From Shewanella benthica KT99 (lineage in GTDB: Bacteria; Pseudomonadota; Gammaproteobacteria; Enterobacterales; Shewanellaceae), in assembly GCF_000172075.1 (NCBI RefSeq), contig NZ_ABIC01000017.1:1-64000 (forward strand): a stretch of 64,000 nt of DNA, read 5' to 3'. The first letter of the stretch is position 1. Each line of letters starts with the position of its first letter. The notes beneath the pieces were generated by a model. That model had not been told where the DNA came from. It did no database searches and saw only the letters and a program-made list of their open reading frames with translations. Shown piece after piece: positions 7,652-17,414 of the stretch. The position numbers were made by a program, and so were the translations under genes.

Positions 7652-8461
7652 TCAACCTAGGGTATCCTGACTACTTAGACCTGAATTTAATAATTCTATA
7701 AGTGCATGAACATGTAAAATGCCACACATCTGCTCTCTTACTACTCCAGCTAACCAAGGACGCTTTCCCGCATTACTGCGCCAATTGACCGCCGATTTGT
7801 TAATTTTTACCGCATTGACCAATGATTCACAAGCCAATCCCCAGTTACTGTCTTCTAATAATACAACATATTGATAATTTACGGTTTCAGCTAATGCACT
7901 ATCATACTTTTCCGGCATTACCCAGGCACAAGTATCGACGACATTGAGCTGTGCTCCCCGGTGAGCTTGCACACCTTTATACCAATCGGGTCGACCCATG
8001 ATGTGATTGACCCGCTCTAACTTAACAATTCCACCTAAGCTAACCAAGGGCACGGCCAATGTTAATCCAGCGACCTTAAAAAATAGTACCTGAAACTCAT
8101 CATCGAGGCTTTCCAACAGATCTGTGGTGACTTTTGCCGCAGTCACCACCAGCGGCTTAGTCTCTACTTCTTGGTTAATCTGCGCTGCTGGTTTAGTCTC
8201 TGTTTTAGACTCTGGTTTAGAGACTGGTTTAATCTCTACTTTGGGTTTAACTTGTGCGTTAACTTTTACTTCAATTTGTGCTGTCACTTTAGTCTTAAAC
8301 ACCGGTGCCAGTAGCTGCTCCAAGGCCTGTTTATCTAGCTGAGGCTCAAACTCTTTCAACTTGGGCCGAGTTAATGTTGAATCTAAGTGACTGGGCTCTG
8401 CAACTTCGGTGAGCAAAATATTAAAGTAATCGCATACGGCTTTATCAACTAAGCTTGTCAT
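7652..8461 (-). CDS. parP: ParP-like CheW-domain protein, polar array localisation
   Basis: A 269-residue protein. A short N-terminal segment (MTSLVDKAVCDYFNILL) is followed by a repetitive Lys/Glu/Pro/Thr-rich linker (about 45-115) and a C-terminal CheW-like domain (about 125-265, with QVLFFKVAGLTLAVPL and VQAHRGAQLNVVDTC). In Vibrio, ParP ties CheA and chemoreceptors to the polar ATPase ParC, and this gene has the same place directly after parC. I chose ATG at 8461 with GGGG upstream; it overlaps the parC stop by 17 bases, suggesting coupled translation. A TTG at 8479 is a poorer start. Confidence 0.8.
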   Translation of the reverse strand: MTSLVDKAVCDYFNILLTEVAEPSHLDSTLTRPKLKEFEPQLDKQALEQLLAPVFKTKVTAQIEVKVNAQVKPKVEIKPVSKPESKTETKPAAQINQEVETKPLVVTAAKVTTDLLESLDDEFQVLFFKVAGLTLAVPLVSLGGIVKLERVNHIMGRPDWYKGVQAHRGAQLNVVDTCAWVMPEKYDSALAETVNYQYVVLLEDSNWGLACESLVNAVKINKSAVNWRSNAGKRPWLAGVVREQMCGILHVHALIELLNSGLSSQDTLG

Positions 8462-9236
8462 GAGATAACGCCCCAACAAGCAGATAGTTTAGTAACCTTT
8501 CATAGGCTTTTACGCCGCGACTATGGGGGGCGTAATGTGAAGCAGGAAGATGGGCCAAACTGGCATCCCTAAATTTAGTATCTATTGGAACAACATCCGG
8601 CCATAGGTGTTCGCCATACTCTTCGCCTAAATTTTTAAGCGCTAGAGAAGAGGCTCTTGTACGCTTATCGTACATGGTCGGGACTACGGTAAAACTGTAT
8701 TTCGTCTTCTTAGATCGTCCCATCAAGATCATGGTTTTTATCATGCGATCGAGTCCCCTAATCGCAAGAAACTCAGTCTGTACCGGGACAATAATATGGT
8801 CACTTGCCGCGAGAGCATTGACCATTAACACCCCTAATACAGGCGGGCAATCGATCAAGGCGATGTCATAATCATCTTGCAGCAGATTTAAGCTTTTTTT
8901 TAAGATCAGCCCCATACCCTCCTGATGTCCAAGGGAGCGATCTATTGTCGCTAGCGCCATGGTCGATGGGAGAAGATCGATCCCTGCAACGACTGTGGGA
9001 ATAATATGTTGCTTTACTAACTCTGCACTTAACGTTTTATACGCTAAGAATACATGATACAGAGAGCCGGGTACTTCCTCAGAGTCTATGCCTAAGTAAT
9101 AACCCAGTGAAGCATGAGGATCGGTATCTATCATGAGTACACGTTGGCCACGCTTGGCCAGAGAGCCGGCCAGGCTGACAACTGTCGTCGTTTTACCGAC
9201 CCCACCCTTTTGGTTCGCGATAGTCCAGATTTTCAA
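8445..9236 (-). CDS. parC: ParC/ParA-like ATPase for polar chemotaxis array
   Basis: A 263-residue ParA/Soj-family ATPase with the deviant Walker A QKGGVGKTTT near residues 9-18, Walker A' region MIDTDPHASLGY and Walker B region IALIDCPPVLGVL. In Vibrio the ParC homologue in the same operon position recruits chemotaxis arrays to the old pole and drives their inheritance. Here it precedes parP and is preceded by a membrane-anchored protein of unknown role. The start appears to be TTG at 9236, with AGGGG six bases upstream. It is not a plasmid partition gene: no parB or parS-like sites are nearby. Confidence 0.82.
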   Translation of the reverse strand: MKIWTIANQKGGVGKTTTVVSLAGSLAKRGQRVLMIDTDPHASLGYYLGIDSEEVPGSLYHVFLAYKTLSAELVKQHIIPTVVAGIDLLPSTMALATIDRSLGHQEGMGLILKKSLNLLQDDYDIALIDCPPVLGVLMVNALAASDHIIVPVQTEFLAIRGLDRMIKTMILMGRSKKTKYSFTVVPTMYDKRTRASSLALKNLGEEYGEHLWPDVVPIDTKFRDASLAHLPASHYAPHSRGVKAYERLLNYLLVGALSHDKLS

Positions 9237-9269
9237 TAAAATCCCCTAACATCTACCGATAACGACATG

Positions 9270-9926
9270 CTAATTATTCTCTCGCGTCGTTATTCTTATT
9301 CCGCCATGAGGTAGGCCGATAACCTTGACGCCATCTTCATCGACTGAAAATGTCACCGCTTTTGGCATGGTGTCGACAACATTGGCTAACGTCCCACTGA
9401 AGTCATCCAAGCTTAAATCATTCGCGATCAAACTCATAGCCTGTTCGACTCGCTCCGGTGACGGCTTGTGAGTCCCATCACTCGGTTTAGCACTCAGCTT
9501 CGATGGCACCGGGTCTAAAGGCACATGCGGCAAGGGCACATGCTCCAAAGCCAGGGGCACTGACAAGCGAGTATTGCCCTCGTCTACGAACGCGAGTGGA
9601 GCGGCGACAGCACTGACCGTTTGAACGTCTATGCTGTTAACGCCTAGACCCACTTCCAGTGTCACCTTTTCACCTTGCTTAACCTGAGAGAGGAGTGCCT
9701 GAGTCGCTTCCGGGTGCTGTGCCACCCAAGTCGCCAGGACTTGAGCTTGCTCATCGGCTACCATAAGTAGCACCTGGCTTTGCTGTAATCGCTCAACGTC
9801 TAACAATAACAGTTCATTCTTATGACGAGTCTCAAGATACAATGAGCTTAAAACAAACACAGCGAGTGCAAGCAAAAAAATGATCAGCACAGAGGAGGGA
9901 CTTAGCTTCCTCTGCGACTTAGCCAT
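9270..9926 (-). CDS. Single-pass membrane protein of unknown function in che operon
   Basis: I do not recognise a named family. The 218-residue protein has a basic N-terminus, one transmembrane helix (about 10-28), a helical segment (about 30-75), a Pro-rich middle (about 125-155) and a conserved-looking C-terminal block ([20 protein letters not shown]). Topology would place most of it in the periplasm. Its ATG overlaps the cheB stop by 8 bases and it leads into parC, so it is probably co-translated with cheB and may belong to the polar array module. The role is inferred from position only. Confidence 0.75.
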   Translation of the reverse strand: MAKSQRKLSPSSVLIIFLLALAVFVLSSLYLETRHKNELLLLDVERLQQSQVLLMVADEQAQVLATWVAQHPEATQALLSQVKQGEKVTLEVGLGVNSIDVQTVSAVAAPLAFVDEGNTRLSVPLALEHVPLPHVPLDPVPSKLSAKPSDGTHKPSPERVEQAMSLIANDLSLDDFSGTLANVVDTMPKAVTFSVDEDGVKVIGLPHGGIRITTRENN

Positions 9927-11031
9927 TACCTGACTCTCGAATAATGGAATCTGCCATCTCCTCTAAGCCTATAGACTGAGTCGATAGGCCCGCCGCAGTC
10001 ACCGCTTGTGGCATACCATAAACCACACAACTTGCCTCATCTTGAGCCCAAATTGTGGCACCCGCGCTCTTGAGCATGCGTGCACCTTCTCTGCCATCGG
10101 CTCCCATACCCGTTAACACCACGGCTAAGATCTCTCCCCCGGCAATTTTTGATGCCGACGCAAAAGTAATATCGACACTCGGCTTATAATTCATATCGGC
10201 GGTGCCAGCGAGTACTTTAATTCTGCCGTAGGCGCCACCTCTTTCTAACATCATCTGCATGCCGCCAGGTGCGAGGTAAGCCATACCGGGCCGCAACTGA
10301 TCTCCCGATTGCGCTTCTTTTACCTCAATCTGACATAATCCATTCAGTCTGCTGGCAAATGCCGGGGTAAATGCCGCTGGCATATGCTGGATAAGCAAGA
10401 TGGGATGAGGATAGTTAGCAGGTAATTTAATTAAGATTTTCTGTAGAGCAACCGGGCCCCCTGTCGAGGTGCCTATCAGTAACAATTTATATTTTTTACC
10501 CGATGCTCGTACTCGACTCGACGCCCTCGGGCTGATGGCTGGCTCTCTGACGCTGCGCACCGATGTCGATAAACCGCTAGTCAATTGAGCTTTGGTGTGA
10601 GGCGTACTTAGCCTTACTATCGGCCGGTATATGCGCCGACGACCTAAGGCTTTTATGCGTTGCTGCAGTAATAAAATCGCATCGTCTTTATTGGTGGCAA
10701 TATCTTCGAAACGTTTAGGCAAGAAGTCTAATGCCCCGGCTTCCAGGGCATCGAGCGTCGCTTTGGCACCATCATGGGTCAAGGATGAAAACATCAGGAT
10801 TGGCGTCGGTGTCTTGGCCATTATCTCACGCACTGCGGTGATGCCATCCATGACGGGCATCTCGATATCCATAGTGATGACATCGGGCTTGAGCTCAGCG
10901 GCTAACTTAACGGCATCGGCGCCGTTCACCGCGGTACCTATCACCTCTAAATCAGCATCTTTAGTCACTATTTCACTGACTCTTCGACGAAAAAAACTAG
11001 AGTCGTCGACTACGAGAACTTTAATGGCCAT
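9919..11031 (-). CDS. cheB: Chemotaxis methylesterase/deamidase CheB
   Basis: CheB removes methyl groups from receptor glutamates and deamidates glutamines, giving adaptation. The 370-residue protein has a receiver domain (about 1-120; D9/D10, phospho-acceptor D55, K106), a variable linker, and an esterase domain (about 180-368). The catalytic triad lies in GTSTGGP (S189), QHMP (H216) and GMGADG (D312). It follows cheA by 17 bases. Length is normal. Confidence 0.95.
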   Translation of the reverse strand: MAIKVLVVDDSSFFRRRVSEIVTKDADLEVIGTAVNGADAVKLAAELKPDVITMDIEMPVMDGITAVREIMAKTPTPILMFSSLTHDGAKATLDALEAGALDFLPKRFEDIATNKDDAILLLQQRIKALGRRRIYRPIVRLSTPHTKAQLTSGLSTSVRSVREPAISPRASSRVRASGKKYKLLLIGTSTGGPVALQKILIKLPANYPHPILLIQHMPAAFTPAFASRLNGLCQIEVKEAQSGDQLRPGMAYLAPGGMQMMLERGGAYGRIKVLAGTADMNYKPSVDITFASASKIAGGEILAVVLTGMGADGREGARMLKSAGATIWAQDEASCVVYGMPQAVTAAGLSTQSIGLEEMADSIIRESGNG

Positions 11032-11048
11032 TCCAATTCCTATACCGC

Positions 11049-13223
11049 TTATTTTGTTTGTTTTCTGGCGTAATGCTTAAGTAAACCTGGTACGTCTAAG
11101 ATCAAAGCAATACCACCATCTGATGTGATGGTAGCCCCAGCCATACCTGGAGTGCCGTGCAACATGGTACCAAGAGGCTTGATAACGACTTCTTCTTGAC
11201 CAATCAATGAATCCACCACGAAGCCTATCTGTTGGGTGCCTAATTGGACGATAACCACATGACCATGAGTCTTATCACCGTGCTTCAAATTAGAGGGGGT
11301 TCGACTCAACCAATGCTCGAGATAAAACAGCGGCACCGCCTTCTGTCGGACAATCACAGTCAATTGGCCATCGACGATATTGGTCTTAGTCAAATCGAGG
11401 TTGAATATCTCACTGACACTCGACAGTGGCAAGGCAAACACTTGAGAAGCCACTTCTACCATCAAGGTCGGCATGATGGCTAACGTTAAGGGAACCTTAA
11501 TCTCTAATACGGTCCCTTTACCTTTTATAGAGTCGATATGAACAGTGCCGTTCAGCTGAGCAATACGGGTTTTAACCACATCCATACCGACACCGCGGCC
11601 TGAAATATCAGAAATCTCGACTTTGGTGGAGAATCCAGGGGCGAAGATGAGGTTATAAGCCTCTTGATCGGACATCCTGGCCGCCCCTTCATCATCGAGC
11701 ACGCCGCGAGCTATGGCGATCTCTTTGAGCTTATTAGGATCCATGCCGGCACCATCATCCTCAATTTTAAGCAGGATATGGTCGCCCTCTTGGCTCGCCG
11801 AGAGGGTTATCGTACCGGTTCTGGGTTTACCACTCGCCTCACGTTCGGCCGGCATCTCGATACCATGATCCACCGAGTTTCTCACTAAGTGAACCAAGGG
11901 ATCGGCTAAGGCCTCGACTAGATTCTTATCGAGATCTGTGTCTTCACCTATCATGGTGAGGGTAATCTCTTTTTTCAAGGTACGAGCAAGGTCTCTTACC
12001 ACACGAGGGAAGCGACCGAAGACCTTCTTGATCGGTTGCATGCGAGTCTTCATCACCGCGCCCTGTAGGTCCGCCGTGACTAAATCAAGGTTGGCGAGTG
12101 CTTTGGACATCTCTTCATCATCACGAGAGACACCTAAACTGAGTAAACGATTACGCACCAACACGAGTTCGCCCACCATGTTCATGATCTGATCGAGTCT
12201 GGCAGTGTCGACACGTACGGTTGTTTCAGCCTGAGGAATATTGGTCGACGCTGACTTAGCCACCGCTTTCTTTGCCGGCACAACAGCTTTTGCTGCAGCT
12301 TTTGCTGCAGCTTTTGCCGCTACAGGGGTGGCAGGAGCCACGGACTTAACCGCAGGCACAGATTTGTTGGCTACTGCCGCAGACCCAACACCGGGTCCGG
12401 CACCCGCGCCATGAAGTTCATCGAGCAGCTTCTCAAATTCATCATCTGAGATACCATCAGCATCTACCGCTGGAGGAGTATCGACAAGACTCGCGCTGGA
12501 TGCTTGCTTGTCAAATTTACCCGAACCATGTAATTCATCGAGTAAAGATTCAAACTCATCGTCGGTAATGTCATCAGATTGGCTCGGTGCTGGCGCACTG
12601 ACGGCTACTGGCTGAGTTGCAGTTGGGCTGTTACCGCCACCATGTAACGCATCGAGCAGCGCCTCGAACTCATCATCATTGATTTCGTCTATTCCGCCTT
12701 CACCGGCAATAGTCGATATTGGCTGAGGAGCACAATCAAACAGTTCAATCCCTGAGTCGCCCACGAGTGGCGTCTGATCGAATAGTTCAATCGAAGCCGC
12801 GTTAGGCGCAGCTGCAGCTGCAACTGGAAGTGAAGAAGCCGAACTCAGTAACTTCAAATTTGCCAACAAGGTCGCATCTGCAGTCTCTTGTTGCTGCCCA
12901 GCCTGAGTCTGGGCAAACATAACGTTGATGGCATCAACCGCCTGCAGAATGACATCCATCAACTCGGCAGAGACTTCTAGTTTGCCGGTTCTCAGCAGAT
13001 CGAAGGTATTTTCAGCTTCATGGCAAATATCGACCATAGGAGACAAGCTAAGAAATCCTGCGCCACCTTTGACGGTGTGAAAGCCTCGAAAAATCGCATT
13101 AAGCAACTCCGAGTCTTCGGGATGATTTTCTAGCGTGACCAACTGTTCAGACAAAAGCTCTAAAATTTCACCGGCTTCGATCAAAAAATCTTGCAGTATC
13201 TCTTCATCAACATCGAATGACAT
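11049..13223 (-). CDS. cheA: Chemotaxis histidine kinase CheA
   Basis: CheA autophosphorylates on an HPt histidine and passes phosphate to CheY and CheB. The 724-residue protein has P1 (H49 in FHTVKGG), a long linker, P3 dimerisation (about 335-400), P4 kinase ([27 protein letters not shown]) and P5 CheW-like region. The linker is unusual. An acidic amphipathic motif (consensus DDEFExLLDELHG) occurs three times, at residues 181-195, 219-233 and 258-272, after two IELFD copies (145-149, 159-163) and before an Ala/Lys tract (302-325). In Vibrio the CheA linker binds ParP, so these repeats are the likely docking sites. A classical P2 domain is not evident. Confidence 0.95.
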   Translation of the reverse strand: MSFDVDEEILQDFLIEAGEILELLSEQLVTLENHPEDSELLNAIFRGFHTVKGGAGFLSLSPMVDICHEAENTFDLLRTGKLEVSAELMDVILQAVDAINVMFAQTQAGQQQETADATLLANLKLLSSASSLPVAAAAAPNAASIELFDQTPLVGDSGIELFDCAPQPISTIAGEGGIDEINDDEFEALLDALHGGGNSPTATQPVAVSAPAPSQSDDITDDEFESLLDELHGSGKFDKQASSASLVDTPPAVDADGISDDEFEKLLDELHGAGAGPGVGSAAVANKSVPAVKSVAPATPVAAKAAAKAAAKAVVPAKKAVAKSASTNIPQAETTVRVDTARLDQIMNMVGELVLVRNRLLSLGVSRDDEEMSKALANLDLVTADLQGAVMKTRMQPIKKVFGRFPRVVRDLARTLKKEITLTMIGEDTDLDKNLVEALADPLVHLVRNSVDHGIEMPAEREASGKPRTGTITLSASQEGDHILLKIEDDGAGMDPNKLKEIAIARGVLDDEGAARMSDQEAYNLIFAPGFSTKVEISDISGRGVGMDVVKTRIAQLNGTVHIDSIKGKGTVLEIKVPLTLAIMPTLMVEVASQVFALPLSSVSEIFNLDLTKTNIVDGQLTVIVRQKAVPLFYLEHWLSRTPSNLKHGDKTHGHVVIVQLGTQQIGFVVDSLIGQEEVVIKPLGTMLHGTPGMAGATITSDGGIALILDVPGLLKHYARKQTK

Positions 13224-13238
13224 TAATATGGCTCCTAA

Positions 13239-13976
13239 TTAAAACCCCAAACTCGACAGCAGATCATCAACTTCATCTTGACCGGTGACGATATCGTCAC
13301 GTTGTTCCGCGTTGATGATTGGCCCTTCAGCCTCGACACTGCTATCTATGATAGTCGGATTTTCACCGACAGCTTGTTCACCAAAAACCGTCAGCATCGA
13401 GACTAAATTATTTTCTACTTCACGAACGAGATCAATCACCCGTTTTATCATCTGCCCGGTTAAATCTTGAAAATCTTGGGCGAGTAAGATTTGGTTTAAC
13501 AGCTCTTTCAAACGGATCGAATCTAATTCACTACGATCAATAAATTGTTGAACGTCGTGACACAGGGTCTTAAATTCACTCAGTTCAATCTCACGTTTCA
13601 TAAGACGATTCCAAGCGGGTTTAACCGCTTGGATATTGGTGGTGAGTGCACTCGCTAAAGGCAGACATTCTTCGACGGCGTCCATGGTTTTATTCGCGGC
13701 TTGCTCTGTCATATCGATGACATAATTCAACCGCTGTTTAGCATCGGGGATCTCCTTGTTAGCTAACTCAACCAGTCGATCATCGACCTGAAAACTGACG
13801 ATCGCGCTATGAAGCTGACGCGTGAGCCTGCCGACCTCATCAAACAGCTCCTTTTGAATAGGCATAGCAATATCTCTGATTAAGTCATCAGCAAGCAACT
13901 GCTCGCCTTGCGTCAGCAAGTCTACCAGCTTATTTGCCTGCTCTAACGAAATGAGCCCTGAAGTTTTCACCTGCAT
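13239..13976 (-). CDS. cheZ: CheY-P phosphatase CheZ
   Basis: CheZ dephosphorylates CheY-P at the polar array. The 245-residue helical protein contains the catalytic-region motif LAQDFQDLTGQMIKRV, with the key glutamine, and a C-terminal CheY-binding tail ending DDLLSSLGF. I chose ATG at 13976, seven bases after AAGG. Upstream in-frame sequence reaches a TTG at 14006 inside the cheY end and looks unconserved. It sits between cheY and cheA, as in other polar-flagellum clusters. Confidence 0.93.
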   Translation of the reverse strand: MQVKTSGLISLEQANKLVDLLTQGEQLLADDLIRDIAMPIQKELFDEVGRLTRQLHSAIVSFQVDDRLVELANKEIPDAKQRLNYVIDMTEQAANKTMDAVEECLPLASALTTNIQAVKPAWNRLMKREIELSEFKTLCHDVQQFIDRSELDSIRLKELLNQILLAQDFQDLTGQMIKRVIDLVREVENNLVSMLTVFGEQAVGENPTIIDSSVEAEGPIINAEQRDDIVTGQDEVDDLLSSLGF

Positions 13977-13989
13977 ATCACTACCTTGG

Positions 13990-14373
13990 TTAGCCGAGTC
14001 GTTCAAAGATTTTTTCTAACTTCTCTTTCAATGTCGCTGCCGTAAAGGGCTTAACAACATAACCATTAACCCCGGCCTGAGCCGCGGCGATAATCTGTTC
14101 CCTCTTTGCCTCTGCAGTTACCATTAATACCGGGATATTTTTCAATTGATCATCGGCACGAATCGCTTTTAAAAGATCGATGCCTTGCATACCAGGCATA
14201 TTCCAGTCGGTCACAACAAAGTCAAAATTGCCTTTCTGTAACATAGGTAGTGCTGTCGTACCGTCATCTGCTTCTTGGGTATTGCTAAAACCCAAGTCTC
14301 TTAACAAGTTCTTGATGATACGTCTCATTGTTGAGAAATCGTCAACAATAAGAATCTTCATATTCTTGTCCAA
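13990..14373 (-). CDS. cheY: Chemotaxis response regulator CheY
   Basis: A single receiver domain that, when phosphorylated, binds FliM/FliN and alters motor rotation. From the chosen start it is 127 residues, with D11/D12, phospho-acceptor D56 ([12 protein letters not shown]), T86 and K108 (VVKPF). The start is probably TTG at 14373, because GGAGGA lies four to five bases upstream and the protein then begins [12 protein letters not shown], as in relatives. A GTG at 14385 has no ribosome site. It lies between fliA and cheZ. Confidence 0.95.
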   Translation of the reverse strand: MDKNMKILIVDDFSTMRRIIKNLLRDLGFSNTQEADDGTTALPMLQKGNFDFVVTDWNMPGMQGIDLLKAIRADDQLKNIPVLMVTAEAKREQIIAAAQAGVNGYVVKPFTAATLKEKLEKIFERLG

Positions 14374-14392
14374 AGTTTCCTCCACGGAACTG

Positions 14393-15133
14393 TTAATTAT
14401 TGCTCATGTAATCGTTATTTTTTGTCCAATGCTTAAGTTTAGCTTTGAGCCTTAGCATAGCCTGACTTAAAATCTGGCTAACCCGTGACTCACTAACCTC
14501 TAGAATGGCCCCAATCTCTTTTAAATTTAAAGCTTCATCGTAATAAAGCGACAAAACCAGTCCATCTCTTTCAGGCAATAATTTGATTGCTGCGACGAGT
14601 GCAGCATGAAATTTATCTTCTGCAATCGATTCATAGGTATCGTCCTTAACCCCATCATCGTGACTAATAACATCGACCGATACGCCTAAATCTTCAATGC
14701 CTATTATTTTCCCTACTGAAACATTGTTTAAAATATGATGATATTCATCTAAGGTCATCTCCAGTCTTTGGGCTATCTCGTCATCTTTAGCATCCCTGCC
14801 AAGCTCCTGCTCAAGCTCATCGATAACCTGAGCGACTCGTCTCTGGTTTCTATGCACAGACCTCGGCACCCAGTCTCCACGACGAATATCATCTAGCATA
14901 GACCCACGGATTCGAATACCCGCAAAAGTCTCAAACTTTGCCCCCTTGTTAGCGTCAAACTTAGCTGAAGCTTCGAGTAACCCCATCATGCCAGCTTGTA
15001 GTAAATCGTCTAGTTGCACCGATGCAGGTAAACGAGCGAGTAAATGGTGAGCTATTTTTTTTACCAGCGATGCGTATTGTTCAACGATTAAAGCTTTATT
15101 ATCTAAACAAGTATACGCAGAGGCTTTACTCAC
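14393..15133 (-). CDS. fliA: Flagellar sigma factor FliA (sigma-28)
   Basis: This sigma factor directs late flagellar and chemotaxis promoters of the TAAA-N15-GCCGATAA type, two of which are seen upstream of flgM and the first flagellin. Regions 2 ([21 protein letters not shown]), 3 and 4 ([17 protein letters not shown], a helix-turn-helix) are intact. I chose GTG at 15133 because AGGAGG lies nine bases upstream; this gives 246 residues and an 8-base overlap with the flhG end. FlgM, encoded at 60547-60870, is its anti-sigma partner. Confidence 0.95.
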   Translation of the reverse strand: MSKASAYTCLDNKALIVEQYASLVKKIAHHLLARLPASVQLDDLLQAGMMGLLEASAKFDANKGAKFETFAGIRIRGSMLDDIRRGDWVPRSVHRNQRRVAQVIDELEQELGRDAKDDEIAQRLEMTLDEYHHILNNVSVGKIIGIEDLGVSVDVISHDDGVKDDTYESIAEDKFHAALVAAIKLLPERDGLVLSLYYDEALNLKEIGAILEVSESRVSQILSQAMLRLKAKLKHWTKNNDYMSNN

Positions 15134-16007
15134 TCTCTCTATCCTCCTGACACTCAGTTCGCTGTACCAAACGCTCAGCAAAGAACTCTAGATGGCCACC
15201 CGGTTGCTGCGGTATTGGCCAACTAATGACCTTATTCGCTAAACCATGGTAAGCGATCGATGCCGGCGATTTAGGGTAGGCTTCAACGATTAATTTCTGC
15301 TTACGCACCGACTTGCGTAAGTTCTCATCGAATGGAATGGTAGCCACTAACTCGAGTGCCACATCCAAGAAACGATCGGTAACTTTGCTCAGCTTAGCAA
15401 AGAGTTCCATCCCTTCTCGTAAACTCCTGACCATATTGGCGACTATTTTAAAACGAAACACACCATGCGACCTGCTCAGTATCTTGATTAGCGCGTAGGC
15501 ATCGGTAATCGATGTAGGTTCATCGCAAACCACAACCAATACATCCTGTGAGGCTCTGGAGAAACTCAGTACCATATCGGAAATACCCGCGGCGGTATCG
15601 ATAATGAGTATGTCGAATTGCGTTTTCATCTCACTGAATGCCCTGATTAACCCGGCATGTTGTGCCGCAGACAGTTCAACCATAGATTGGGTACCCGAAG
15701 TGGCAGGAATAATTCCTATCCCCTTAGGTCCGCGTACTATGATATCGTCTAAATCGGTTTCACCGGATAAAACATGGGATAAATTACGTTCGGTGCGCAG
15801 GCCAAGCATGACATCCACGTTTGCCAGACCTAAGTCGGCATCCAGGACGAGTACACGCTTGCCTTTTTCGGCTAACGCAACGGCGGTATTGATGGCTACA
15901 CTGGTTTTACCCACGCCTCCCTTACCACCCGACACGGCTATTACTTTCACTTTTTCATTATAAGGTTGATTCATCATACGTAAACCACTTGCTTGATCCC
16001 GACTCAT
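15126..16007 (-). CDS. flhG: FlhG/FleN MinD-like ATPase, flagellar number control
   Basis: FlhG limits the number of polar flagella by antagonising FlhF and FlrA/FleQ. The sequence shows the FlhF-activating helix DQASGLR close to the N-terminus, a deviant Walker A (GGKGGVGKTSV), MinD-like LVLDADLGLANVDVMLGL and IIDTAAGISDMV. I prefer ATG at 16007 because DQAxxLR is usually within the first residues; it lies four bases after the flhF stop. ATGs at 16025 and 16037 have better ribosome sites and would overlap flhF. From 16007 it has 293 residues. Confidence 0.9.
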   Translation of the reverse strand: MSRDQASGLRMMNQPYNEKVKVIAVSGGKGGVGKTSVAINTAVALAEKGKRVLVLDADLGLANVDVMLGLRTERNLSHVLSGETDLDDIIVRGPKGIGIIPATSGTQSMVELSAAQHAGLIRAFSEMKTQFDILIIDTAAGISDMVLSFSRASQDVLVVVCDEPTSITDAYALIKILSRSHGVFRFKIVANMVRSLREGMELFAKLSKVTDRFLDVALELVATIPFDENLRKSVRKQKLIVEAYPKSPASIAYHGLANKVISWPIPQQPGGHLEFFAERLVQRTECQEDRESE

Positions 16008-16011
16008 TACT

Positions 16012-17403
16012 TTACTCAAATGCATAGGCCCTTTCATCTGACCTTTCACTACTTCTGACTACTGGTTTATTATCTAACACCGACAGCGCTTTATTTGCTA
16101 GCGCGAATGTATCGGCCACTTGCATATCTTCTGGAACTCTTTGCCCATCAGTAACATAACTTAATGGTAACCCACTTTGTATCAAGACACTCAAGGCCGG
16201 GGCTAAGGAAACAGATTCATCTAATTTCGTCAATATCGCACCAGATAATGGAATACGACTAAATTGTGTCACGGCCTCTTCTAAAACTCTTCTCTGACCT
16301 GTTGATGACAGTACCAGATAACTGCGAATAGGTAATCTGCTATTTGCAGCTAAATTATCAAGTTGCTGGAATAAGCGTGTGTCTCTTTGGCCCATTCCTG
16401 CAGTATCTATCAATACTAACTTGCGATTACGGAACTGATACAGTATTTGTTCCAACTCATTGAGATCATGAGCCTGCTTAACCGGGCACCCCATTATTTT
16501 GCCATAGGTTGCCAATTGCTCAAAGGCGCCAATGCGATAATGATCGGTTGTAACCAAAGCAACATGCTCTACACCGTGATGGGCTGCGTATCTGGCGGCT
16601 ATTTTCGCTAACGTCGTTGTTTTTCCCACACCCGTTGGTCCGACAAAAGCCACCACACCACCTTGGCGCACGATATCATCACCTTGATTATCCAACATAT
16701 TGGCTAGACTACGAGGCAATGCTCGCACCAGATCTGCCGGTGTATAGTGTTCGCTCAATTCAGACAGCTTTTTTGCCAACGTAGGCGAAAATTCAGCCTC
16801 CAATAATTTACTTTCTAGCATGGCACCTACGGGGTCAAGCCGGCTTTTTTGTTCACTCATCAAGGCGGTGACTTGATGAGTCAACAAGCTTCTCAAGGAC
16901 GCCAGTTCTTCTCGCATCATCTCAAGCTCAGGGCTAGCTTTCCCCTTCGTCTCGGCTGAAGGCTTATTTGAATAATGTGCTGTCTCAGGTGCCGATTTGG
17001 CAGATGACTGTGGTGCCTGCAAACCTTTTGCCCATTCGGGCATGTCCAGTTCTTCACTGGAGTGCTGAGAAACTTGTTGCTCGACGCGACTCTGCTGTCT
17101 CTCTAACAAGGCCTGCAGTGAATCGGCTGCCGGCGCCGGTTTGACTCTTGCTTCGGCGCGAACGGGCCGCTTTTGACCGAGGGAGATTTTCTCTTCGGCC
17201 AGCTCAGTAAAGGTGGCGGACGATGCTGACTTTTCTGCTATTGGCGCCTTAGGTTTCGGCTCATCATAATCCACGGCAGCGACGATCTCGATTCCACCGG
17301 TGACCTTTTTATTCGACATTATCACCGCATCCGAGCCTAATGTCTCTTTAACCTGAGCCAATGCCGTACGCATATCTTTCGCTAAGAAACGTTTAATTTT
17401 CAC
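16012..17403 (-). CDS. flhF: SRP-type GTPase FlhF, flagellar pole targeting
   Basis: FlhF marks the pole and recruits early basal-body parts. The 463-residue protein has the N-terminal B domain (about 1-45, MKIKRFLAKDMRTAL), a variable Ala/Glu-rich linker (about 50-165), an N domain, and the G domain with GPTGVGKTT (255-263), DTAGMGQRD (333-341) and TKLDE (392-396). The start is GTG at 17403, 11 bases after the flhA stop, with GAGGG upstream. It is followed by flhG, its regulator; FipA and FlhG are its likely partners here. Confidence 0.95.
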   Translation of the reverse strand: MKIKRFLAKDMRTALAQVKETLGSDAVIMSNKKVTGGIEIVAAVDYDEPKPKAPIAEKSASSATFTELAEEKISLGQKRPVRAEARVKPAPAADSLQALLERQQSRVEQQVSQHSSEELDMPEWAKGLQAPQSSAKSAPETAHYSNKPSAETKGKASPELEMMREELASLRSLLTHQVTALMSEQKSRLDPVGAMLESKLLEAEFSPTLAKKLSELSEHYTPADLVRALPRSLANMLDNQGDDIVRQGGVVAFVGPTGVGKTTTLAKIAARYAAHHGVEHVALVTTDHYRIGAFEQLATYGKIMGCPVKQAHDLNELEQILYQFRNRKLVLIDTAGMGQRDTRLFQQLDNLAANSRLPIRSYLVLSSTGQRRVLEEAVTQFSRIPLSGAILTKLDESVSLAPALSVLIQSGLPLSYVTDGQRVPEDMQVADTFALANKALSVLDNKPVVRSSERSDERAYAFE

Positions 17404-17414
17404 TTATATGCCCT

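Noticed and set aside
8445-9236. Plasmid or chromosome partition parA
   Set aside because: There is no parB or parS-like repeats, and the gene sits between che genes and a ParP-like gene.
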